Made by a program: the position numbers and the translations under genes. Positions 34,912-44,092 of a stretch of 64,000 nt of DNA are shown piece by piece. Positions within the stretch are counted from its first letter, which is position 1, and the number at the start of each line of letters is the position of its first letter. The notes beneath the pieces were generated by a model. That model saw only the letters and a list, made by a program, of their open reading frames with translations, did not search any database and was not told the DNA's origin. The stretch comes from Lachnospiraceae bacterium (GTDB lineage Bacteria > Bacillota > Clostridia > Lachnospirales > Lachnospiraceae), in NCBI GenBank assembly GCA_017416465.1, contig JAFQCK010000047.1:1-64000 (forward strand). The letters are read 5' to 3'.

Positions 34912-36448
34912 CACCCATTTCATTAATGAGCTTATTATAAATCTGCTGCATTACCGATATCATCTTAGATGACAATTCAAACGCTTCCTGATATTTCACA
35001 AGGTTCATCGCCTCTTCATCACCATCTACGCCTGAATACGATAATTTCTGATTAGTTATACTTGTCTTAATATTCTGATAATTAAGTTCAAACATCTCTG
35101 ACTTCTTAACGTCTATAGAAATCTCTGTAACAATACTGTTAAGATATTCTTTTGCATTAGCGCCTCTGAATGCCTCTTCATCCTCTATTGCAATGAACTT
35201 CTCGATTACGCCTGCATCATCCACACCATCATGTATAGGATACGAAGATGCTGCAAGTAGTGATGGGTCGTAAATCAAATCTTTGTTTACATACATTCTT
35301 CCAACTGAATCAAACATAAATATAGGGATATCTTCTGTAGTATCACCATATAAATTGTAGTTAGCCGGAACTTCGTTACCATCTTCATCAATTCTTGTTG
35401 CCTTCTGATGAATATCATTAAACAACTGTGCAATAGTTTCCTTAAAATCCTGTATCTTTTCTACATAGAATGGAACTCCCTTGTAATCAACAGCTTTTGC
35501 ATATGCACTGTCTTCATCCGGCATTCCGTTATTACCATCTCTTACATCCAATGTAGCTCTTAACGAACCGGTAAGTCCCATACTCTGTACATCAAACTTT
35601 GTACCTTTCTGACCTTTACCATCATAGTAGTAATAAATATCGTATAAACCGACTACGTCCATATCATTAACGCGATTTTCTCTTTCAACCAATACTAAAC
35701 TCGAAGCATTGTATGTATCAACTAAAGAAAATCCCTGAACACTTACATTAAAAGTTGTACTTCCGTTTCTACCAATATTCTCTTTTACTGTAATAGGTAT
35801 AATTCCTGAAAGTTCATCAAGCATTAACTCTCTTTTATCTCTTAAGTCATTCGCTTTAACACCTGTCTGCTCAACAGTGTTAATCTGCTTAGTTACAGAA
35901 GCAATCTGTTCCGATAAAACATTGATTCGTTCTACCATGTTACTGACTTCTGTATTACACTGCTGTTGTAAACCTGATAATTTTGTCTGTATATCATTAA
36001 AATAATCCGATATACTCTGACCAAAGTTAAGAAATTCTGCTCTGTATGTGAGCTCTGACGGATTACCCTGCATTGATTTTAAAATATCAAACATATTCGC
36101 ATATTCTTTTGCAAATCCGTCTGTATCAATCTCATTAAAATAATCTTCTATCTGAATATTGTAGGTGTATTTAATATTGTTTTCACCTAATTTTCCTTCA
36201 TTCAATCTATACTTTACATCGTAATAAGAATCTCTAATCTGTTCAATCGATGTAACTGTAACACCTGTACCAATCTGACCATATGGAGCAAAGAATTTAA
36301 GTGGTTCACTGGCCGACTGATTAGTAACCTGCCTTGTATAGCCTTCTGTATTCTCATTAGCAATATTATGACCTGTTGTAGTAAGTGCTGCCTGAGACGC
36401 ATATATTCCTGATGTAGCTATATTAAGTCCAAAAAATGTTGATGCCAT
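34904..36448 (-). CDS. flgK: Flagellar hook-associated protein FlgK (second copy)
   Basis: The 514-residue protein begins STFFGLNIATSGIYASQAALTTTGHNIANENTEGYTRQV, the conserved rod/hook/HAP1 N-terminus, and ends with GDEEAMNLVKYQEAFELSSKMISVMQQIYNKLINEMGV. It follows another FlgK-like gene by 18 bases. FlgK is the first junction protein on the hook. The two copies differ in length and sequence, so they are not a recent duplication and may play distinct junction roles. Confidence 0.87.
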   Translation of the reverse strand: MASTFFGLNIATSGIYASQAALTTTGHNIANENTEGYTRQVTNQSASEPLKFFAPYGQIGTGVTVTSIEQIRDSYYDVKYRLNEGKLGENNIKYTYNIQIEDYFNEIDTDGFAKEYANMFDILKSMQGNPSELTYRAEFLNFGQSISDYFNDIQTKLSGLQQQCNTEVSNMVERINVLSEQIASVTKQINTVEQTGVKANDLRDKRELMLDELSGIIPITVKENIGRNGSTTFNVSVQGFSLVDTYNASSLVLVERENRVNDMDVVGLYDIYYYYDGKGQKGTKFDVQSMGLTGSLRATLDVRDGNNGMPDEDSAYAKAVDYKGVPFYVEKIQDFKETIAQLFNDIHQKATRIDEDGNEVPANYNLYGDTTEDIPIFMFDSVGRMYVNKDLIYDPSLLAASSYPIHDGVDDAGVIEKFIAIEDEEAFRGANAKEYLNSIVTEISIDVKKSEMFELNYQNIKTSITNQKLSYSGVDGDEEAMNLVKYQEAFELSSKMISVMQQIYNKLINEMGVV

Positions 36449-36466
36449 CTATTCTTCTACTCCTTT

Positions 36467-38221
36467 CTATCCTAATTTCTCTATAACGTACTGTAACATA
36501 TCTGCTATAGTTGTAACATATCTGGATGCTGCATTATAAGCACTTTGATATTTTATCATATTGGTTAATTCATCTTCCGAAGATACACCTGTAATCTCTG
36601 TTCTTCTATCATCAATCTGGTCTCTTGCAATCTTTTGGTTACTTGCAATTGAATTATGTAAATCACCTTCATTACCGATTACATATACCAACTGTGCATA
36701 GAACTGTTTAAATGTGTATCTTGACATGTTATTAGGGTCAAGTGTCATTCCCTGTTTGCCCCATAATGCCACAAGTTCTTCACCCTTTGCCAAATCATTA
36801 TCCTGCTGTTTTGTCTTAAACGGCAACTTCGAATAATCTTCAAGAATTACCTGATTCATCTCAATATTATTAAGAGTATATAATGATTCATCGTCTAAAG
36901 TGTTGGTATTATTAAACATATAATATGTATTGCCATCATCACCTGTTACTTCTATATAACGTTCTGTATATTTTCTTGAAAATAATTCTTCAGGCGGCAT
37001 CTTGCCATCATTACCTGTAGATGTAGTCATATCAAGTATCTTTACATCTGAGGCATTATACACATTACCATTAGCATCTGTATACTGTGTAACTCCGGCC
37101 GGTACTTCACTTGTAGTAGGGCTAAGTACATCATTAATTGCAGTTACAACATTATGAATTAATTTGTCAAACAATGCCTGCGTCTTCACTATCGAACAAC
37201 ATTCAACTGTCTTGTTATATGTAGCAACCGCTTCCATATATTCATTATATCCTTCAGGTGTAGACACATCATAATCTGATACTTCCGGCACATCTGTATA
37301 AGAACCTACAAAATCACCTCTCGCAAGAAGATATCCTTTTATATTACCTATATCATTCTTATTATCTGTGGTGATTGGTTCTTCTAAATGAAATACTTCC
37401 TGATTGTCAAGATACGGCCATACACATGTAGAATAAACCGAACCTTTGTCACCATCAAGTTCCTGAATTCCCATATGGAATACACCACCATCAGTAATAA
37501 ACGGTACACCTTCTACCATTACTGATACATAGCTGTTCTCATCTTCATTGTAATTAATCTTAACCATTCCCGAAAGTTCATCTAATAATAAATCTCTTCT
37601 GTCTCTAAGGTCATTCGCATCTTCAATATTTGGTGCTTCTATACCCGAAATCTTTAAGTTAAGAGCATTAATCTCGTCACCGAGCGAATTAATTTTATTA
37701 ACAATATTCACAATCTTAGTATCAATATTCTTTTGATAATCAATTAATTCCGTATAAATATTCTTAGCTCTGTCAATGAATAATTCCGCATTCATTACAA
37801 GCTCCGACCTTGAAACAGTACTGTCCGGAGTCTTAGCCATCTCATTAATAGATGTCCACACATCTTCTAATGTCTGTTGAAATCTTACTCCTTCTGTTTC
37901 ACCAATTATGGTCTGAATCTCTAACGCAACCTCATATTCTGCTTCATAGAATCCCTGTCTGCCATTCTCTGTTCTGTATGACTTATCAAGTAATATATCT
38001 CTTACTCTGCTAGTCTCTACCATTGATACACCAAGACCAACCTGCATTGCACTTGTATAACTCTGTCCAATAGTGTTATATGTCTTATCAGCTGTAAATG
38101 AAAGCTGTCTTGTATATCCCGGTGTATAAACATTCGCTAAATTATGTGTTGTAGTATTGAGAGCTGTCTGAGCTGAATTAAGTCCTGACACTCCAATATA
38201 TATACTCGTCATCTTAGCCAT
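36467..38221 (-). CDS. flgK: Flagellar hook-associated protein FlgK (first copy)
   Basis: The 584-residue protein begins MTSIYIGVSGLNSAQTALNTTTHNLANVYTPGYTRQLSF and ends with SSEDELTNMIKYQSAYNAASRYVTTIADMLQYVIEKLG, the FlgK ends. The middle (FLARGDFVGSYTDVPEV and following) is longer than in the second copy. GGAGG lies 10 bases before the ATG. It is downstream of flgN, its presumed export chaperone. Both FlgK proteins are exported through the flagellum. Confidence 0.87.
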   Translation of the reverse strand: MAKMTSIYIGVSGLNSAQTALNTTTHNLANVYTPGYTRQLSFTADKTYNTIGQSYTSAMQVGLGVSMVETSRVRDILLDKSYRTENGRQGFYEAEYEVALEIQTIIGETEGVRFQQTLEDVWTSINEMAKTPDSTVSRSELVMNAELFIDRAKNIYTELIDYQKNIDTKIVNIVNKINSLGDEINALNLKISGIEAPNIEDANDLRDRRDLLLDELSGMVKINYNEDENSYVSVMVEGVPFITDGGVFHMGIQELDGDKGSVYSTCVWPYLDNQEVFHLEEPITTDNKNDIGNIKGYLLARGDFVGSYTDVPEVSDYDVSTPEGYNEYMEAVATYNKTVECCSIVKTQALFDKLIHNVVTAINDVLSPTTSEVPAGVTQYTDANGNVYNASDVKILDMTTSTGNDGKMPPEELFSRKYTERYIEVTGDDGNTYYMFNNTNTLDDESLYTLNNIEMNQVILEDYSKLPFKTKQQDNDLAKGEELVALWGKQGMTLDPNNMSRYTFKQFYAQLVYVIGNEGDLHNSIASNQKIARDQIDDRRTEITGVSSEDELTNMIKYQSAYNAASRYVTTIADMLQYVIEKLG

Positions 38222-38253
38222 GTCGTCCTGCCTCCATCTGTCATTAATCTGAC

Positions 38254-38766
38254 CTAGTTCTTCGCATCAAACCTTGAATTAATAACGCCTGAACTGCTAT
38301 TATACGCACCTCTTGTATAATTAGCTGTTTCAGGCATTTGATTAAGTCCATTAATATAATTAATGTTAAAGTCAACTAATTCAAGTGATTCTTCTAATAA
38401 CTGCTTATTTATATTGTTTACGACCACCATGTCATTAAGTGTAAGCTTTAACCTATCGTGTACTTCAGCAAGCTTCTGCTGTTCCTTGTCTTGTCCTTTT
38501 AACAAATCGATTATGTGCCTAACTGTTAAAGTATTAACGTCCCTGTTCAATACTGTTGATATATCATTAATTACTTCAATCCTCTTATTCTCCAATGCTG
38601 TAAGCTTATCTGTATGAATCTGTTCCATCGCAACCATCTCATTAAGCCTCTTAACATCACCTTTAATAATAACTGAAGTTTTCTCCTTAGAAATCTTAAC
38701 AAGTTCTACATATTCCGTATTCTCTGATTCTAAGGTATTAATTAATTCTTCTATTAAACTTGCCAA
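38254..38766 (-). CDS. flgN: FlgN-type chaperone for hook-associated proteins
   Basis: The 170-residue helical protein begins MASLIEELINTLESENTEYVELVKISKEKTSVIIKGDVKRLNEMVAMEQ and matches the FlgN family pattern. It lies between flgM and two flgK genes, the standard position. FlgN binds FlgK and FlgL in the cytoplasm and carries them to the export apparatus. No membrane segment is present. Confidence 0.85.
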   Translation of the reverse strand: MASLIEELINTLESENTEYVELVKISKEKTSVIIKGDVKRLNEMVAMEQIHTDKLTALENKRIEVINDISTVLNRDVNTLTVRHIIDLLKGQDKEQQKLAEVHDRLKLTLNDMVVVNNINKQLLEESLELVDFNINYINGLNQMPETANYTRGAYNSSSGVINSRFDAKN

Positions 38767-38808
38767 TTTAATTTCCTTTCTTATATTAGTTAACTCATCC
38801 TAAGTTAA

Positions 38809-39084
38809 TTAATATAATGCTCCATAGCTCTCGAGTAATTTATTAGCAAAATCTTCGTTACTTACTTCGTAACTTCCGTTATCGATTCTGCTCTTAATAT
38901 CAGCAACCTTATCTTCTCTTACATCAGAGGCTTCATTAACAGCCTTTTTAGTTGTCTGATATACCTTACCAAAATCAGATATCTCAACCTTATCTCGCAT
39001 ACTTGCTTTTTCTGTCTTCTGCGTTTTCATCCTAGTATTTGTCTTATAAATCTGCGCAACCTGATTATATGCATCTATTCTCAT
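38809..39084 (-). CDS. flgM: Anti-sigma-28 factor FlgM
   Basis: The 91-residue protein starts MRIDAYNQVAQIYKTN and contains KASMRDKVEISDFGKVYQTTKKAV and VREDKVADIKSRIDNGSYEVSNEDFANKLLESY, the FlgM C-terminal sigma-binding region. It holds SigD inactive until the hook is complete. A sigma-28-type promoter at 39134-39160 precedes it, so it controls its own gene run. Confidence 0.92.
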   Translation of the reverse strand: MRIDAYNQVAQIYKTNTRMKTQKTEKASMRDKVEISDFGKVYQTTKKAVNEASDVREDKVADIKSRIDNGSYEVSNEDFANKLLESYGALY

Positions 39085-39133
39085 AGCAATTCGCCTCCCT
39101 GCTTTAATTCAAATCTTATATGTTATATCAAAA

Positions 39134-39160
39134 ATATCGGCATTCTTTTTATTTTCATTA
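39134..39160 (-). promoter_or_regulatory. Sigma-28-type promoter of the flgM-flgN-flgK run
   Basis: TAAT (39157-39160), a 15-base spacer and GCCGATAT (39134-39141) match the sigma-28 pattern with two mismatches. The flgM ATG lies 50 bases downstream, with GGGAGG before it. Confidence 0.75.
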
Positions 39161-39170
39161 GAGTATTTTT

Positions 39171-39578
39171 CTAATTATCAAAAAATCTCATTCTTGCACC
39201 CGCATCTTTTCTAAGTGAATTTCCAGAATTAGACTTCTTTTCTGTCCTGTAAACATCTCCTAATTTGTTAGCCATATTTCTCTTACAATCCACACAAAAT
39301 CTTCCGGTCACAATAGCTTTTCCACAAGAATCACAAACAATTTCACCCCAAGCATCTGATAAAATAAGTCGTTCTTCTCTTATCCAATCTTTAAGCTGTC
39401 TAACAGGAACATCCATCTCTTCTGCAACCTGAGAAAGTGTTGCATTCTTATTCTCTTCAACGTACTTTTTAACTTCTTGAAACTTCTCTTCAAGTTGTGC
39501 TCTGCATGCCGGACACATCTGTCTTCCACTTATATAATTAAATAATCTTCCACAAGTTCTACAATTCTTTACATCCAT
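39171..39578 (-). CDS. YvyF-like flagellar operon protein with zinc-binding cysteines
   Basis: The 135-residue protein has CRTCGRLFNYISGRQMCPACRAQLEE at the start and CDSCGKAIVTGRFCVDCKRNM near residue 90, two C-x2-C pairs each. Between them, LSQVAEEMDVPVRQLKDWIREERL is a MerR/HTH-like helix-turn-helix. This matches the YvyF/TIGR03826 family that sits between comF and flgM in Bacillus, where it is thought to act in flagellar gene control. The same context holds here. Confidence 0.85.
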   Translation of the reverse strand: MDVKNCRTCGRLFNYISGRQMCPACRAQLEEKFQEVKKYVEENKNATLSQVAEEMDVPVRQLKDWIREERLILSDAWGEIVCDSCGKAIVTGRFCVDCKRNMANKLGDVYRTEKKSNSGNSLRKDAGARMRFFDN

Positions 39579-39661
39579 TATTATCAGCCCTTTCTGTCAG
39601 TTTCCTTCTTATGTATAAGGATATATCTCAAACATATGCACATACATTTATATACGTAGAT

Positions 39662-40378
39662 TTAATATCCCATTCCGATACTAATGCTTATATAATATAC
39701 TTCTTTCACACCATTATTAAGCAATATCTTAGCACACTCATCTATTGTGCTACCCGTTGTATATATATCGTCAATTAATATAATTTTCTTAAACTTTTCT
39801 CTATCTTTTTGAATTTTATCTGCTCGTACAAAGAAAGCGTCTTTTAAATTTTTCTTTCTTCCAATGTCATTAAACTCCTTTTGTGGTCTTGTATTCTTAA
39901 CTCTAATCAGAGTATTTGTATCCATAGGAATATTTAAACCTTTTGACAATCTCTTTGCTATTATTTCCGCCTGATTAAAACCTCTTTTTATTTTTTTCTT
40001 TTTATGAAGTGGTACAGGAATTATCACACTGCAATTCCATGAATCAATTTCATTTTTATATCTCTTTATTAATTCTTCAACATAAAAATCCACATACTCC
40101 CTTTTATTATTATATTTAATGGAATATATGGATTTTCTTACTATACTTGTATGAGATAATAGCGCTATCCCCTTTTTATAAAAATGTTTTTTATTTCTGC
40201 AATCAAAACAATATTCTTCTTCAAATTTTTCAATCTGTTTACCACATTTTTTACATCTTGGCTCAGATATGAAGTCTAATTTATTTTTACACAAATCACA
40301 TATTTTCCCCTTATTAAATTTCAATACCTCATCACAGACAGGACACCGTCTGGGGTATAAAATACTTATTAAATCCAT
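39662..40378 (-). CDS. comF: ComF family phosphoribosyltransferase-like protein
   Basis: The 238-residue protein starts MDLISILYPRRCPVCDEVL and has CDLCKNKLDF, CKKCGKQIEKF and YCFDCRN, two zinc-ribbon-like units. A PRTase motif follows: KIILIDDIYTTGSTIDECAKIL. ComF is a cytoplasmic partner in DNA uptake in naturally competent bacteria. GGGGAG lies about 6 bases before the ATG at 40378, so I discard the longer frame. Its position before yvyF and flgM is conserved in Bacillota. Confidence 0.9.
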   Translation of the reverse strand: MDLISILYPRRCPVCDEVLKFNKGKICDLCKNKLDFISEPRCKKCGKQIEKFEEEYCFDCRNKKHFYKKGIALLSHTSIVRKSIYSIKYNNKREYVDFYVEELIKRYKNEIDSWNCSVIIPVPLHKKKKIKRGFNQAEIIAKRLSKGLNIPMDTNTLIRVKNTRPQKEFNDIGRKKNLKDAFFVRADKIQKDREKFKKIILIDDIYTTGSTIDECAKILLNNGVKEVYYISISIGMGY

Positions 40379-40415
40379 ACATATCTCCCCTTTATAAATA
40401 TTCTTATAGACTTCA

Positions 40416-40550
40416 TAAATAATAACCTTGTGATTTGCATATTGCGACTTTTGGCGAACAATTTTTCTATTTTGTACGTAGCATACGAACAAAATAGTAT
40501 AAATTGTACGAACAACGGAGTGAAAGCAATCACAAAGTGTTATTTATTTA
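40416..40550. repeat. Long intergenic palindrome between recD2 and comF
   Basis: Outer arms at 40416-40438 and 40526-40550 pair (core TTGTGATT..GC with GCAATCACAA). The interior carries ACAATTT/AAATTGT and CTATTTTGT/ACAAAATAG stems. ATTGCG near the left and CGGAGTGAAAGCAAT near the right match the centre of the 34.8-kb palindrome. The right arm overlaps the recD2 stop codon. Confidence 0.8.
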
Positions 40551-42755
40551 GTTTTCAAAAATTTCACTAATTCGCTTCTTAAGTCCCGAATATCTTTCTT
40601 GTTCTTTATCGTTTTCTTCCATCATGAAGAAGATTTCAGGATTTCCCACCATACATACGCATTTTTTAGCTCTTGTTACTGCTGTATATAACAAGTTTCT
40701 GTTCATTAACATTCGAGGTCCCGAAAACATCGGCATTATCACAGCAGGATATTCACTTCCCTGAGATTTATGTATTGTTATCGCATAAGCAAGTTCAAGC
40801 TCATCTAACTGTTTAAACGTGTATGTAACGAATTTTCTATCTTCAAATTCAACTTCCATGTATTCTGTATAGGTATTAATTCGCCTTATTATTCCAACAT
40901 CTCCATTGAATACACCCATTCCCTTATCTATGGCTATTCCGTATTTTCCTCTTGTTTCCCATTCTATCTGATAATCATTTTTTATCTGCATAACTTTATC
41001 TCCTTCTCTAAAGATTCCGTTTGCAGTTTCTTTTTCTATTTTATTTTTATCTTTCGGATTAAGATATTGTTGTAAAATAGTATTTAATCTTTCTACACCA
41101 AGCAGACCTTTTCTTGCCGGTGTAAGTATCTGAATTTCATTCATATCAGCATTTACATAGTTAGGTAATTTTTCTTTAATCAATGTAAGCATTGCAGATA
41201 TGATTGCATCTGCATCATCTCTTCTGATAAATAAGAAATCAAAACTTTTTTTAGCCAAATCTATCTTTTCACCATTATTTATCTTATGTGCGTTGATGAC
41301 AATATCACTTGTAGCCGCCTGTCTGAAAATCTTTTCTAACTTAACTACATTAAATGATGCACTTGAAATAATATCTCTTAACACATTTCCCGGACCAACT
41401 GATGGAAGCTGATTAGTATCACCTACCAGTATAAGTCTTGTTCCCGGGACTATAGCTTTAAGTAGTGCATGCATAAGGAAAATATCAACCATCGACATTT
41501 CATCTATTATAATAACATCTGCTTCAAGTGGATTTTGCTCATTTCTTTCAAACTGTGACAGCTTATTATCACTTTCAGGATTGCCATTAAGTTCAAGCAT
41601 TCTATGAATTGTCTGTGCATCACAGCCTGTTGCTTCCTGCATTCTTTTAGCCGCTCTCCCTGTTGGCGCTGCAAGTCTTAATTCAAGACCTTCATTTTCA
41701 AAATATTTTATTATGGTCTTAATAGTTGTTGTCTTTCCTGTACCTGGTCCTCCTGTAATTATAAGCAAACCGCTTTTAACAGCTTCTATTACTGCACGTT
41801 CCTGCATTTCATCAAGAATAATCCCTTCATCATCCTGAACTTTATTTAACTTATCAAGTATTTTTTTCTCATCTATATTAATTCTTTCGTTTAAATCTAT
41901 TAATTTTCTGGCTATATATAATTCTGTATAATAAAAATTACTTGCGTACACTTCATCATCTTTTATTATTACCCTTTTATCAATCGCCAAATCCATAAGA
42001 TGTTTATCCACATCCGCATCTATAAGAGTAAGCAATTCTAAAGCTTGTCTTTTAAGTAATTCTTTAGGCAGATATACATATCCATTGAGTGCGCCCTGTT
42101 GTAGAGCATACAATATTCCACTTTTTATTCTAAAATCCGAATCCGGACTTATCCCAACAGATGTAGCTATCTCATCAGCTATTTTAAATCCGATTCCATC
42201 AATATCATCCGCCAGCTTATACGGATTAACCTTTATCAGCTCATATATTCCCGGCCCGTAATAGTTATATATCTTAACAGCCAAATTCATTGAAATTCCA
42301 TAGCCTGCGAGAAAAATCATAGCTTTCCTCATATCCTTTTTTTCTTCAACCTGCGCAGAAATCTCCATTGCTTTTTTCATACTGATTCCTTTAATCTCTG
42401 CAAGTCGTTCAGGTTCTTCTTCCATTATTCGGAAAGTATCCTTTTTAAATCGGTTTACTATCTTAGTAGCTGTTGCTTCTTTTATTCCTTTGATTGCACC
42501 CGAACCTAAATATCTTATTATTGCAAGTTCATCTTCCGGTTCTACCACTTCATAGTCACTTACTTTTAATTGTTCTCCATATGTAGGGTGTTCTATAAAC
42601 TCTCCTCTTAACTCTACATATTCTCCTTCATCAATAAAATGAAAAATGCCTACACAGGCTATGTCATCACCATCGGCGTTAATTGACATAACTGTGTAGC
42701 CATTTTCTGAATTTCTGTATACAATTTTCTCTATGTATCCCTTAATAATTTCCAT
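40548..42755 (-). CDS. recD2: RecD2-type DNA helicase
   Basis: The 735-residue protein begins MEIIKGYIEKIVYRNSENGYTVMSI (an OB-like N-terminus), followed by helix-hairpin-helix segments (RYLGSGAIKGI, LAEIKGISMKKA). GLLIITGGPGTGKTTTIKTI is the Walker A motif, VIIIDEMSMVD Walker B and VGDTNQLPSVGPG motif III. YAITIHKSQGSEYPAVI and YTAVTRAKK are superfamily 1B motifs. RecD2 is a 5'-3' helicase for repair, acting without RecBC. I choose the ATG at 42755, with GGAG 8 bases upstream, over a GTG at 42764. Confidence 0.92.
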   Translation of the reverse strand: MEIIKGYIEKIVYRNSENGYTVMSINADGDDIACVGIFHFIDEGEYVELRGEFIEHPTYGEQLKVSDYEVVEPEDELAIIRYLGSGAIKGIKEATATKIVNRFKKDTFRIMEEEPERLAEIKGISMKKAMEISAQVEEKKDMRKAMIFLAGYGISMNLAVKIYNYYGPGIYELIKVNPYKLADDIDGIGFKIADEIATSVGISPDSDFRIKSGILYALQQGALNGYVYLPKELLKRQALELLTLIDADVDKHLMDLAIDKRVIIKDDEVYASNFYYTELYIARKLIDLNERINIDEKKILDKLNKVQDDEGIILDEMQERAVIEAVKSGLLIITGGPGTGKTTTIKTIIKYFENEGLELRLAAPTGRAAKRMQEATGCDAQTIHRMLELNGNPESDNKLSQFERNEQNPLEADVIIIDEMSMVDIFLMHALLKAIVPGTRLILVGDTNQLPSVGPGNVLRDIISSASFNVVKLEKIFRQAATSDIVINAHKINNGEKIDLAKKSFDFLFIRRDDADAIISAMLTLIKEKLPNYVNADMNEIQILTPARKGLLGVERLNTILQQYLNPKDKNKIEKETANGIFREGDKVMQIKNDYQIEWETRGKYGIAIDKGMGVFNGDVGIIRRINTYTEYMEVEFEDRKFVTYTFKQLDELELAYAITIHKSQGSEYPAVIMPMFSGPRMLMNRNLLYTAVTRAKKCVCMVGNPEIFFMMEENDKEQERYSGLKKRISEIFEN

Positions 42756-42793
42756 GTATCTCACTCCAAATATATTTTACTTGTAACTTATAT

Positions 42794-43147
42794 CTATATC
42801 TGATAATCTCGTTTCATTGATTCGTACAACATCTGTGCAAGACCTAAACCTTGAGTCTCTGTTGACTGCGCTGCCAATTCCTGCACCATCGTATCTTTAA
42901 AGTAATCTACAGTCTTAGATGCCGTAGAATCTTTATCATCACTTTTAGGAATCATAGCTTCCATCCCTTTAAATACCTGTTCTAAAAAATACGCTTCAAA
43001 TTCCTTACAGACCTCCATTAATTCTTCATCTGTCGCTTTAGTATAATCTGTATTCGAAATCTTATCTGAAATCTTAGAACCATTCTGAGAGCTTTGACCG
43101 TACAAATCTGCAATACTTCCTGCATATCCGTCAAGAGAAATATCCAT
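42794..43147 (-). CDS. flgJ: FlgJ-like rod-binding protein
   Basis: The 117-residue protein contains LMEVCKEFEAYFLEQVFKGMEAMIP and TVDYFKDTMVQELAAQSTETQGLGLAQMLYESMKRDYQI, the rod-binding FlgJ N-terminal domain. It lacks the peptidoglycan hydrolase domain seen in enterobacteria, which is common in Bacillota. It lies 14 bases downstream of flgG and caps rod assembly. Confidence 0.87.
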   Translation of the reverse strand: MDISLDGYAGSIADLYGQSSQNGSKISDKISNTDYTKATDEELMEVCKEFEAYFLEQVFKGMEAMIPKSDDKDSTASKTVDYFKDTMVQELAAQSTETQGLGLAQMLYESMKRDYQI

Positions 43148-43161
43148 AATCTAATCCTCCT

Positions 43162-43977
43162 TTAGCTCTTAAGCTGGTTAGCCTGTTTCATCATCTCATC
43201 TGTTGTTGTTATAGCTTTTGAATTCATCTCATAAGCTCTCTGTGCAACGATAAGATTAACCATTTCATCTACAACCTGAACATTTGAATTTTCAATAAAT
43301 CCCTGTTTAATAACACTTTGCTTTACAACGCCATCAATTTCATATACAGGTTCGCCTGAAGCATCTGTCATTTTATATAATGAACCACCCTGTTTTTCAA
43401 GTCCTGATGGATTAGCAAACTGTACAAGTCCTATCTGAATACCTAAAGGCTTTGGATTATTAGTTTCATCAGGATAACATACCTGTCCGTTTGCATCTAT
43501 TGTAATTTTTGACACATCATATTCTTCTGTATCAAATTCTATTGAGCTACCATTTGTATCCAATACTGGAAGACCATTAGAATTAGCAAGCATTACTCCG
43601 CCTTCCGAAGTTGTCCATAAAAACTGTCCATTTCTTGAATAAACAGTTTCTCCGTCTATGTCCATTAAGGTGAAAAATCCATCACCCTGAATAGCAAAAT
43701 CTGTATCATTCTCTGTCTGATTGATGTTACCCTGAGTAAATATTGATGTTATTGATGCATTCTTAACACCAAGACCAATCTGTGCTCCAACCGGCTTTGT
43801 ATCACCATTTGCACTTGTTGTTTTTGCCTGTATTGTCTGATATAAAAGTGACTTAAATTCTGTTGTTTCTTTTTTATATCCTATTGTATTAACATTTGCT
43901 AAATTGTTTGAAATTGTATCCACATTAGTCTGCTGTGCTCTCATTCCTGATGCCGCAGTCCATAAAGATCTCATCAT
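43162..43977 (-). CDS. flgG: Flagellar distal rod protein FlgG-like
   Basis: The 271-residue protein begins MRSLWTAASGMRAQQTNVDTISNNLANVNTIGYKKETTEFKSLLY, the rod/hook signature, and ends VQVVDEMVNLIVAQRAYEMNSKAITTTDEMMKQANQLKS. Length and ends fit FlgG. In this genus neighbourhood it is paired with a second basal-body rod gene at 44093-44872. GGGTG lies 7 bases before the ATG. Confidence 0.87.
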   Translation of the reverse strand: MMRSLWTAASGMRAQQTNVDTISNNLANVNTIGYKKETTEFKSLLYQTIQAKTTSANGDTKPVGAQIGLGVKNASITSIFTQGNINQTENDTDFAIQGDGFFTLMDIDGETVYSRNGQFLWTTSEGGVMLANSNGLPVLDTNGSSIEFDTEEYDVSKITIDANGQVCYPDETNNPKPLGIQIGLVQFANPSGLEKQGGSLYKMTDASGEPVYEIDGVVKQSVIKQGFIENSNVQVVDEMVNLIVAQRAYEMNSKAITTTDEMMKQANQLKS

Positions 43978-44092
43978 ATGCCTACACCCTTTCCGTTCCT
44001 TCTTTTTAATATTATTTATTATTCGAAATTTCCTATCAAAAGCTTATGTTTTGAATTCTTATTTTTCAACTATGATAATTAATTGAATAGAA

